Under the pieces are notes generated by a model. It had not been told where the DNA came from and ran no database searches. It worked only from the letters and a program-made list of their open reading frames with translations. 64,000 bases of DNA from Tipula vernalis (taxonomy: Eukaryota > Arthropoda > Insecta > Diptera > Tipulidae), in contig OY282560.1 in the NCBI GenBank assembly GCA_958295665.1, positions 266,587,168 to 266,651,167 on the forward strand, read 5' to 3'. The position numbers were made by a program, and so were the translations under genes. Positions 12,236 through 21,729 of the stretch are shown here, one piece after another; positions within the stretch are counted from its first letter, which is position 1, and each line of letters begins with the position of its first letter.

Positions 12236-14827
12236 ATGGCAAATAATTTAAAAATTCTTGCATGGAACTGCAATGGTATATTGCAACGACAAAATGAAAT
12301 ACAACTATTTCTTGATTTAGAAAAAATAGATATATGTTTATTATCTGAAACACACCTTACTACTCAAAGTCATATAAAAATCCGCGGCTACGAAGTTCAC
12401 TCAGGAGTTCATCCTAATAATAATGCACGAGGGGGCAGTGCCGTGATTATAAAAAAAGATATTAAATACCATCTGCAACAAAAACTTGAAAGTGATGAAA
12501 TACAGGCAATTAGCGTTAGCATTAATACCCGCAACCACAAGTTAGTGGTATCCGCAATATATTGCCCACCTAGATATAACATCAAAGAAAATGCTTATAC
12601 TCAGTTCTTCAAGCAGCTCGGTGAAAAATTTGTAGTCGGGGGTGACTTCAACGCTAAACATACTGACTGGGGATCAAGACTAACCACAACTAAAGGGAAA
12701 GAGTTTCATCAAGCAATAATTAAATACAACTGCAACTGGCATTCTACTGGAAAACCAACTTATTGGCCCAGTGATCAAAATAAAATACCAGACCTAATTG
12801 ACTTCTTTATAACAAGAAAAATCCCGGTTGATTATATACAAGTGCAGGAAGGATTGGACTCCACATCTGACCACTCCTCTATTTTAATGATAATAAGTGA
12901 TACAATAATTACTAATGATAAACAGCCACTGTTAACAAATAAATATACTGATTGGAAAAATTTCAGGAATGAACTAAACAATAGCATCATTTTAAACACA
13001 CAACTTTCATCAGAAGAAACATTAGAACAGGAGGTGGAGAAGCTCGTCAAGGACATACAGGTAGCGGCGTGGAAAAGCACTAACACAACAAACAAAAAAA
13101 TAGCTGGCAAATGCTATCCAATGGAAATTAAATCACTAGTTATAGAGAAGTACCCGTAGGGAGTGGCAACGTACACGAGACCCAACCGTCAAAAATAGAT
13201 TAAATAATTTAACACAACGAATACGTAGAGAAATAAGGGAATTTAAAAATAAATCAATAAATTCATACCTACAATCTCTCACCTATGATAAAGGTAGTGA
13301 TTATTCATTGTGGAAAGCAACCAAATATTTGAAAAGGCCAGTTATGCATATACCACCAATAAGAACAAATAATGGTCACCTGGCTAAAAGCAAAGAAGAA
13401 AAAGCAGAAAAATTCGCGGATCATCTCGAGCGTACCTTTCAGCCAAATTTAACAACACTTAACCAACAGGATATACTGTTCGAAAACCAAACAACTATCC
13501 TGAGACAGGAAATTCCATTAACTAATGCTAAAGAAGTAAAACAAGTAATAAAGAACCATGAACCACTTAAAAAATCACTAGGATATGACCTGATAACTGG
13601 AGAGATTCTAAAACAACTACCTAATAAAGCTATTAAAAAAATATCGGACATAATTAATGCTTCCTTCAGACTCCGTTATGTCCCTCTATCTTGGAAATTT
13701 GCGGAAGTGATAATGATACCTAAGCCAGGTAAGCCACCAAGTGAACTGGCCTCGTACAGGCCAATATCACTTCTTCCAACTATGTCAAAACTATTTGTGA
13801 GATTGTTATTAAAACGAATTAAACCAGAAGTTGTAAAATCAGGAGCTGTTCCGTCCCATCAGTTTGGATTTAGAGAGGAACACTCCACAATCGACCAAGT
13901 CCATAGAATAACAGATATAATAGAAAAATCCTTAGAGGAAAAAAAGATTTGTTCAGCCATATTTCTTGACATAGCGCAGGCATTTGACAAAGTCTGGCTA
14001 GATGGTTTAATATTTAAATTGGAGAAAACTCTGCCATTTGAGTATTGCGAACTGCTAAAGTCATACCTGAAAAGGAGATATTTTAGAGTTAAACAGGAAG
14101 GAGTTTACTCCAGTATTAAAGAAGCTAAAGCAGGAGTCCCGCAGGGGAGTGTCTTAGGGCCTTTCCTTTTCGTGCTGTTTACTAGCGACATACCGCAGAC
14201 GAGCAATACAACTATCGCCACGTTTGCAGATGACACTGCAATTCTAGCTGTTGGTGACACAATCGGTGAAGTCACATTCAAACTACAAATAGCCGTAAAT
14301 AATATACAAGATTGGCTAGCTAAGTGGAGAATTAAATCTCTGTACCACATGCCAATCAAGCAAAATACCTTGGTATGAACCTTGATGCAAAGTTAAAGTG
14401 GAAAGTACACGTGAAAAAGAAAGCAGAAGAGCTTCAGTTAAAATATAGAAAAATGTACTGGTTAATTGGAAGAAACTCTCAGTTATCCATTCATAATAAA
14501 CTTATGCTTTATAAACAAGTACTCAAGCCGGTCTGGACATATGGTATTCATCTATGGGGATGCACCAAAATCAGCAATCAACAGATAGTTCAACGATTTC
14601 AAAATAAAGTCCTCAGAGGAATTGTAAATGCCCCTTGGTACACTCGTAATAGTGACCTTCATAGAGATCTCGGAATAGACACAGTCGCAAGTGAAATAAA
14701 GAAATGTGCTCAAAAACACCAGGAGAGGCTCCATCATCACCCTAACATCGAAGCTGCAAGACTACTTCATCAAGAGGGTATAATAAGAAGACTCAAAAGA
14801 CTAAAACCTTTTGAGTTGCCTGAATAG
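12236..14827 (+). pseudogene. Jockey-clade ORF2 (endonuclease-reverse transcriptase), broken
   Basis: The product nicks target DNA and copies LINE RNA into it. From the ATG at 12236 the endonuclease motifs run in order: WNCNGI, LLSETHL, GGDFNAKHTDWGSR, DLIDFF and SDHSS. The frame stops at 13159 and coding resumes one frame over (REWQRTRD onward, about 13155), so a single-base indel lies near 13150. The reverse transcriptase shows SYRPISLLP, HQFGFREEHST, a first catalytic Asp in IFLDIAQAFD, VPQGSVLGP, and FADD as the YxDD box. Near 14331-14360 a deletion removes perhaps 30 codons between WLAKWRIK and KYLGMNL and changes frame; the thumb and C-terminal region then continue to the TAG at 14825. 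Catalytic residues survive, but this copy cannot make a full protein. Confidence 0.88.
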
Positions 14828-14890
14828 TCCGCACAATGCAACATCAACCAAAACAACACTTTATGTAAAGAACACATATGAATGCTTTAT

Positions 14891-15519
14891 TATTATATTG
14901 TCATCATATTGTTACTCTAGAAAAAATTCTCCTGACCCCAAATCTTACAGTTTTCGGCGGACGTCTTAAAAGACATTCGTTACTAAGCCTCTCTTGAGGT
15001 CTCCTTTATTAGAGAAAATCAAGTTATTCCACATCTCTTCAGTCCAAGAAGCGTGCTGCTAGGAACACTGCAAATTGTTTTTGACTGTTTTTGTTTGACT
15101 CGTATTGCGAACTCCGATTGCTTGTCCAAGATCCCCTCTTACGTCCCATAACGGTAGGCGTAAAAGTAGGATTATTAGTATTAAAGATAGAAGTTTTTTC
15201 GATTTTTCCCCCTAAATTGCAGGTAAATTTTTTTTTATGCATATATGGGGGCAATAACCATTTTATTATTTTTATTACTATTACTCAAGTTATATTTACT
15301 AGTGGCGCGTTAAGTATTGTGCCATGTGCTTTCTGTGAGCTTTTTTCTGCTTGTTATCTATGTTCCGTTATCTTTTACCGTTTTTTGTACATGCACTTTT
15401 TTGCTATTCGAATAAAAATTCAGTCTTGTTTCGATTTTTCAAGAGAGCGTACACATTTCAGAATTTATTTTACACAATTTAGTTTATTATATTTTATTTT
15501 GTTTAAAACCGTAAAATAT
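14891..15519. other. Spacer between the LINE and the first piggyBac remnant
   Basis: Mostly AT-rich with no recognised coding motif. It may contain the decayed leader of the piggyBac remnant that follows, but no left terminal repeat was found. Confidence 0.4.
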
Positions 15520-15805
15520 GGCAGGAAAGAAAGAATAATACACGATAGTGACAATAATTTCAATGATAGCAGTTGTGAGGACGAGTTTGAATTCGGTATT
15601 TCTACTGATGAAAATGAAAGTGAAAGTCACCATAATGACTATAATGATAGTGATAATAGTAGCGATAGTGAAGTATTTCCTAGAAAGAGAAGAAGAATAC
15701 CAAATATAAGTTTCAGTGAGGAATATGAAAAATAGCGTGTCGTATGAAAATAGCTGGACCTGGTGGGAAGTAAACTTGAAATACTTCCGGACCGTTAAGG
15801 GTTAA
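15519..15805 (+). mobile_element. piggyBac-like remnant 1 (N-terminus plus right end)
   Basis: An open acidic, Ser/Asp-rich stretch (about 15520-15735, including DSDNNFNDSSCEDEF and a PRKRRRIP basic patch) resembles the acidic N-terminus of PGBD transposases. Only 70 bases later comes a sequence ending AGGGTTAA (TTAA at 15802-15805), the same terminus seen at the right end of remnant 2 (TTAA at 18750-18753). The catalytic domain is absent, so this is probably an internally deleted copy. The nearest ATG (15518) is out of frame with the acidic stretch. The left end was not found. Confidence 0.5.
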
Positions 15806-15811
15806 AACTGG

Positions 15812-15935
15812 GTCACAAATGTATTTAAAATAAAACAATAAGCCGATTGCTTTCAAAAGTTTTGTAATTTTAGCAAATAAATACTCCAATCTGTAATAAA
15901 ATATGTTTGACCAAATTTTTTTCCCACTCTATATA
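15812..15935 (-). mobile_element. End fragment of a Tc1-like element
   Basis: This segment is the reverse complement of 55465-55580, including the block AATTACAAAACTTTTGAAAG and a terminus reading GGGAAAAAAATTTGG. The partner lies at the left end of the Tc1-like element starting at 55455. The two places therefore carry inverted copies of the same element end. Confidence 0.75.
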
Positions 15936-16130
15936 CGTTTATAGTGATTTTGGTACTGTCTACATTATATTACTCAACGTTTAAACAAAAAAACTAACGG
16001 TAAGTACTTATTAAATAATTAAAAATCTGTATGTAATCAGTAATCGAGTGGTTAATCTTTGTATAGGTATATGTGCATTTATGATTAAAATTTAAATTTT
16101 CGTTCCGCAAAAAATGCGAAATAAATCCTA

Positions 16131-16180
16131 GTACATTTAAATGTACAAATTCGATTCAGGCATTTGTACATTAGAATGTA
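16131..16180. repeat. TGTACATT palindromic repeats, left part of piggyBac remnant 2
   Basis: Two palindromic variants of GTACATTNNAATGTAC lie here. A matching palindrome occurs at 18600-18616, near the right end of the same element. Palindromic subterminal motifs on both sides are consistent with transposase-binding sites, but that role is inference. Confidence 0.5.
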
Positions 16181-16397
16181 CATAATGGTTTTTGTCCATT
16201 GTAATATACAAATCATAGGGAAGTCAAACCAATAAAAAATTATTTTACTATACTTTCTTTAACGGATTTCCTTTGAAAGTTGTTCTAATATTTCGGATAA
16301 TTTACCGTCTAGCTTAGAACAAGAAATTATCCAAATATTTACACAATATATCAATTGGTTTGATTCTACCATATCCTTTTATCAACAGTTTCACATA

Positions 16398-18344
16398 ATG
16401 TCGTGAAAATTAACAGAACAAGAGGTGCTCGCTATTCTCATGGAAAGTGACGAAGATTCAGAATCGAATGACGACGAGTTTCAGCCGAGCAACACTAATT
16501 TTTTTAATTTCGATGTTCAAGATGATCGCGATAGCGTATCCATCCCAAAATCAGCTTCAAGAAAAAGTCGGATAGAAAGGAGCAGGAAGAAAATGAAATT
16601 ACTAAAGACGACGAGAATCTGGAGGTAGTAAACGAACTTAATTTGGAAAATGCATGTTTCATATCAGACGGCAACACAGATTATGTTCTAGAAGACATTA
16701 TTAAAATACAAATTTTTGATGAAACTCGGGGTGATTTCAATATGAAATTAACTGAGAAAAAACAAATACAATGGAGACGGCGACCGGAATACGCCAGATC
16801 GGAAATCCTGTATGACGAAGTTGCGATACACCCAAATGAAACCGATGAAATTATATCACCGACGTTTTTTTTTAAAAAATATTTTAATGATGAATTATTC
16901 GAGTTGATGGCTGAAAATACGAATATTTACGCTTTACAACAGGGAATCTCATTTTCACCAACCAACATCAACGAAATTAAAAAAGTTTTTAGTGTACATT
17001 TGTTCTTAGGAAGCACCAGATTCCCACGAACAAATATGTATTGGAGTAAGCTTCTTGGTATCAGCCATGTAACATGTAATGAAGGCAATGTCGAGAGACC
17101 GATTGTATCAATTACGGTCAAACTTACATTGCATTAATAACATGGAAATTCCACAAAACAACACACATGTATTTGTAAAAGTAATTATATTAAATAATAT
17201 ATTTTATTGGGAATAACTTTATGTTTTATTAAAATTTTAGGTAAGACCAGTTATAAATGCGGTTCGACAGCGGTGTTTGCGGTGTGTGCCAAACAATATA
17301 TTAAGAACAAACCGAACAAATGGGGCATTAAATTATTTGCTTTGTGTGGGAGCAGTGGCCAACCATATGACTTTTTTTATATTAAGGGTCCTACTATGAG
17401 TTGTCAGAATACAATAAAAAATCATTTGGATTTGGAGCAGCTGTAGTCCTTCATTTAGTACAAAGGATCGATAAACCAGGCCATACGCTTTTCTTCGACA
17501 ATTATTTTACTTCCTTCACGCTTCTTGAGATTTTAAAAAATAAAAAAATTAATGCTGCGGGAACAGCAAGAATTAATCGATTCTGCAAACCACCTTTCCA
17601 AGAAGACAAGGAATTTAAAAAACTTCCGCGCGATTCATTTGAAGAGCTGACTGATCGCGACCAAAATGTTGTGGTTTTGAAATGGTTAGACAACAAACCG
17701 ATCCACATTGCTTCAAATTTTTTTGGGAAAGGAGATATTTGTTCGGCTACGAGATGGGACAATACCGCCAAGCGTCATATAGAAATTCCGCAACCTGAAG
17801 TAGTTAGCTTATACAACAACGGCATGGGCGGAGTTGATATACTGGATCAAACATTATCGTACTATCGCACATTCATAAAATCTAGAAAATGGAACTTACG
17901 TATTGTAACACATTTTCTAGATTTCGCAGTTTCTTCAAGTTGGATGGAGTATAGAAAATAAATGCCGCTACAAAGGCAACCACAAAATAAAATAAAACAC
18001 CTCTTAGAATTTCTAATGGAAATTTCTTACTATTTATTAAGTGTAGCGGAAAACGCCAGAAAACGTGGACGTCCTTCAACCATTATACCATATACTGAAC
18101 CCAGTAACAGACATCGATCTGAAGTTCGTCCAATCCGGGATATTCAGTATGAGTTCGTCCAATCCAGGATATTGGTCACTTGCCAGAAGCGGATAAAAAT
18201 AAGGAAGCTACGAGATGCAAGCTTCTTGGGTGCAGAGGGCGAACGCATATTTTTTGTAAAAAGTGTAACGTTCATTTATGTTTGGTTAATAGTCGCAATT
18301 GCTACGTGAAATTTCATACCAATCCGCGTGCATTAAGAACCTAA
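16398..18344 (+). pseudogene. piggyBac-family transposase pseudogene
   Basis: PGBD transposases cut and paste at TTAA sites. The reading starts at an ATG at 16398, is stopped two codons later (TGA), and continues with an acidic N-terminus (MESDEDSESNDDE). Successive frames then give DEIISPTFFFKKYF and the FSPTNINEIKK block, KWGIKLFALC, FFDNYFTS with the second catalytic Asp, NGMGGVDILDQ with the third, and a C-terminal Cys/His-rich domain (FCKKCNVHLC...CYVKFH) ending at a TAA at 18342. The segment with the first catalytic Asp, expected between 17137 and 17230, is missing and replaced by AT-rich sequence. With several frame changes and stops, the copy is dead. Confidence 0.9.
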
Positions 18345-18753
18345 GTTAATGAAAACCTGCAACATACGTACCTGTTCATTTAAGAATTTATTTTATTATT
18401 TTATTATTTATGTATTGAATTTTATGATAATTTTATGTTCCTTTTTATCTAGATACTCGTAGATAGATAGATTTTTGAAATATAAACCATAATGCGATTT
18501 ATTCTTTTACAAAAAAACATAATTTAAAAGATTTTATATTATATGTATTGTAATATGCTCCGAACATCAATGGTAATACTTTAGTATCGTTCACCAAAAA
18601 TGTACATTTTAATGTACATTCTAGATTCCAGGACCTATGGGATGAGGCGAGCCAATTTGTCATAAAATGGCATAATTGAGGTCCAAATAACTCAAAATCA
18701 CCACAAAATATTTTTTTTTTGGAGGATTTATAAATCAGGAGTGAAAGGGTTAA
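18345..18753 (+). mobile_element. Right end of piggyBac remnant 2
   Basis: This is non-coding 3' sequence of the transposon, with the palindrome at 18600-18616, ending AGGGTTAA. The TTAA at 18750-18753 is the expected piggyBac target tetranucleotide. The corresponding left TTAA end could not be located. Confidence 0.65.
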
Positions 18754-18944
18754 GAGTTTTTTGTCAAAATATAGAAAATTCAAGTTTTAATACTACACAG
18801 TCAAAAATTCATTCGCCCAAGTAAAATACCCTAACTAAACATACATATTAATTTTGTCTTTACGCTATAATTAATTGGAGCATAAATCAAATTAAGATTA
18901 TAATTTGTCAGTTTTTAGTACTACAATTAACTATCCTATTTATT

Positions 18945-19022
18945 CGCGTGAAGTTTATCCTAAACTATCTTAAAAAAAAAAAAAAAAAAAAAAAATAGGA
19001 TCGTTTAGGAAAAATTTCACGT
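18945..19022. repeat. Imperfect inverted repeat around a 24-base A-run
   Basis: CGTGAAGTTTATCCTAAAC (from 18947) pairs with GTTTAGGAAAAATTTCACG (19003-19021) with few mismatches. Between them sits an A-run at 18972-18995. A related sequence, ATTCATTCGCCCAAG followed by TAAAATACCCTAA, lies at 18808-18835. This may be the collapsed terminal repeats of a small transposon. Confidence 0.6.
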
Positions 19023-19309
19023 CTTTGCACAAATGTGTGAAGGTTTTCCTAAATTTTAATAGCTTTGCATATGTTCGTGATTTTAATATACTTAATTCGA
19101 ATTAACCGATAGTCAGCATTATATAAAGAAGAAAACGCGATTCGAGTTACATAGTTTATATAGCCCAAACCTAGACTTTCCTAAAATGAGAACATCATCA
19201 TTTGAATAATAAATAAAAATAAAGCGAAATACCTATAGGGTACTTTTATATGGGATTGTTGTTTGGTGGTCAGCCTTAAATAGTAAGGCTAACAAAAAGT
19301 TGCTGATGA

Positions 19310-20190
19310 AAAGTTAGAGAACTTTCACCATGTGTATTAGTGGTGCACTCAGGAGTACAACCACTCAGGCATTAAGAATCAAATCCATTTCTATGTGGAC
19401 TTGTAGTAATACAGGACACTCATCTTTTTTGTGTAATAGAGATATCCTTGGTACCACCGATTACTTGATTTCATTACCATCTTTTGAGGAAAGGTTTCGT
19501 ACTGATATTCCCTCCAGCGGGAATATCAGTACGAAACCAGAGAGGACTGACTTAGTGAAGAGATGTTGTACCCTGAAGTTTTGAACTTCTTCACGGATGG
19601 TTCGAAAATGGATGGTAGGGTTGGTTGTGGGGTTTCTGTGAGAAACTAAATGTGAACCTGTCGTTTCGTCTACCCGATTATTGCAGCATTTTTCAGGCTG
19701 AATTAACTGCGATAATTGAGGCCGAGGATTGGTTGAGATATAATGTAGTATCTGTAAGGAATATTCGCATTTTTACGGACAATCTATGACCTTATTTTCT
19801 TACGTCGAAGGTAGCCCAGAGCCGTCTCTCATTTCTTAACGAGATCGCAGATCAGTTCAACATCCACTTAACGGAGATGCCAAGGCACTTCAGCGTTGTG
19901 AAGAATGAAAGGGTAGATGAACTCGCTCGGCATGGTACAAATTGCCTCACTTTACCAAGTAAGGTAAATGTTTAAATTCCGCTCGCTGATTTCAAAAGTT
20001 ATAGAGACTAGGGTGTTTAGTATAACAAAATCATATTACGGTTTCCGTTTATGTCTTACTTAAATTTCCCAAGCATTTTCCGCAACTTAGAAAAACCAGC
20101 CAAAAATACTAAGTATATTTTTGAGTATATGGAGAAACCTCATTTGTGTGTTTAGAGCGTAATACATTGGCATAACTCTTGGCCCTTGGG
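19310..20190 (+). pseudogene. LINE ORF2 C-terminal remnant with RNase H domain
   Basis: The reading NFFTDGSKMDGRVGCGV with FQAELTAIIEAEDWL and IRIFTDN is the RNase H fold of I/R1/LOA-type LINEs, which removes LINE RNA from the hybrid. The catalytic D (FTDGS), E (AEL) and D (FTDN) are visible. Upstream, CISGALRSTTTQAL matches the region that usually precedes RNase H. A stop after TDN and frame changes show decay. A 20-bp-arm hairpin interrupts it at 19493-19538. The reverse transcriptase and endonuclease are absent, so the copy is 5' truncated. Confidence 0.7.
19493..19538. repeat. Perfect hairpin, 20-bp arms, 6-base loop
   Basis: The arms at 19493-19512 and 19519-19538 are exact reverse complements around TCCAGC. 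The arm contains TGATATTCCCTC, a 12-mer that also occurs in the arms of the mini inverted-repeat insert at 29502-29588. Confidence 0.9.
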
Positions 20191-20399
20191 CTAAGATTAC
20201 GGGAGGGGGAATGATATTTTTTTTTTTTTTAGTAGATATGTTATGACGGATTGGCCTCTTTATTTTTCTGATTTACCAAATCGAAAATATTCGGATTGCC
20301 ATGAACAATTAATATATTTGTCTATAAAAAAGCTGGACAGACAAATTAAATTTTTAAAAAAATATGTGTCCGCTAGGTGGCAACCTCTAGCATTGATGT

Positions 20400-21192
20400 A
20401 AATTTCGGTTCATTTTTTACCATTTTTCATGACGTTAAAGTGTGGTGGTGTCAAATTGTGCTATCTAAGTGGCCGAACGTTGATGTGACGCTTCCACGAA
20501 ACATTTGATGCATAATGATCATTGTTTGACCGGATGTGTAGCATGTGGCGGTTGCGGTCCTGCTGAAATTAAAGGCCTTCAATACCAAGTTCGCCCACTT
20601 CTTGTGCCAAAAAGTCGCGTAGCATCACATTGCCTCTCTAGCGATTATCATTGACAGTAACAGCCTTCCCTTCGTTAAATACAAAAAGGTACTGTCTAAT
20701 GATTCGTTTCGAGCAAATCTCGCACTAGAATTACTTTTTTGTCGAATTGAGTTTTCTCGTGAATAATTCGAGGATTTTCGGATACCTAATAAAGACTGTT
20801 TTGCTTATTTTGCACCGCAATTGAAAAATATTGCGGTTCATCGCTCATGATAATTTTCAACCAAAAGTTTGATTCGATTTAATTGGGGAGGGTGATTGGC
20901 ATTAAATTGTATGTTAATATAATTTTGTTCAAAATTCGACGCAATTGATGAAAATTCGTGCGATTACATACCAATTGCGGTGCACGTTTTCTTGTTGGTG
21001 TTCCGGCGTTTTCACTGACATCGTCACACACAATATCAATATTCTCGCTTGATAAACGTATCGTTCTCTTTTAGGCGCCTTTAGACAACGACATTTTCAT
21101 CGAAATGCTCCTTGAGAGCAACCAACTGAAGATTTATTTTCATAAAACAGTTTAAGCATTTCTGCTCGCTGTTTTGACGTATAGCCCTCCAT
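20400..21192 (-). pseudogene. Mariner-superfamily (IS630/Tc1/mariner) transposase pseudogene
   Basis: The minus-strand reading from the ATG at 21192 begins MEGYTSKQRAEMLKLFYENK, the N-terminal helix-turn-helix start of a common insect mariner-superfamily group. Later segments include a KTPEHQQENVHRN linker and EGKAVTVN followed by MLRDFLAQEVGELG, the catalytic core region. The reading then decays near the FQQD box, where the next catalytic Asp is still visible. Numerous frameshifts and stops are present. The fragment at 62066-62377 is the C-terminal part of a related element. Ends are not certain; sequence with transposon-like character continues to about 20310. Confidence 0.75.
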
Positions 21193-21255
21193 AACAAATT
21201 TGACACGTTTATACTTCCCAAAAAAAACCAAACGGACTGAGAAATGACATGAAAT

Positions 21256-21729
21256 ATGGAAATTACGCCACCTTTTGATCGTTCAGTTAATTATGGTACT
21301 CTAAATAATAACAAACAAGTAGATTTCGTGATAATAGAAGTTCAAAAAAGTTTAAAAAAAGGGAAACAGTTAGAGAAAAACAAATTATGTTTAGAATCGG
21401 AGCATGCTTTAAATTTTTCCACAAATTTAAAAAAAAACTGTTTGGGGTGAATAATTGGAAATTCATTCATTAATATTATTATTTTAATTTTCTTATTTTT
21501 TATTTTTGTGTATTTTTGATATTTTTTGTTTTTTTAATTCAACTTGTTATTTTAAACGCAATTACATTTTACAAAACATGCAAATATTATTAATTATTTC
21601 AATTTGTGTGCAATTTTCATGTATAATCCTCGTACATGAAAGACATTTTGTGCTGATTGTATGATTTACTTTCTGAAAACAATATAGGCAATGTTCTGCC
21701 AAAGAATCGGAACTACTTAATATATTTTG
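21256..21729. other. AT-rich spacer
   Basis: A 64-codon open stretch at 21256-21450 shows no recognised motif and is probably chance. The rest is T-rich. It could include the left terminal region of the DDE + C48 element, but no terminal repeat was seen. Confidence 0.4.

Larger units (their letters stand above)
10440..14890 (+). mobile_element. Jockey-clade LINE, near full length
   Basis: The order is a GC-richer leader (about 10440-10634), ORF1 with PRE_C2HC and three CCHC knuckles, a 49-base spacer, then ORF2 with an AP endonuclease and a reverse transcriptase and no RNase H. This is the jockey-clade layout. Four lesions break it: two single-base frameshifts in ORF1, one in ORF2, and one deletion in ORF2. 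The few lesions and good preservation suggest a fairly recent insertion. No clear A-rich tail or target duplication was found, so both ends are approximate. A relative lies at 58.4-60.8 kb on the other strand. Confidence 0.85.

Noticed and set aside
19118..19150. TATATAAAG followed by an initiator-like sequence
   Set aside because: TATA-like strings are expected in AT-rich DNA and no gene follows within reach.
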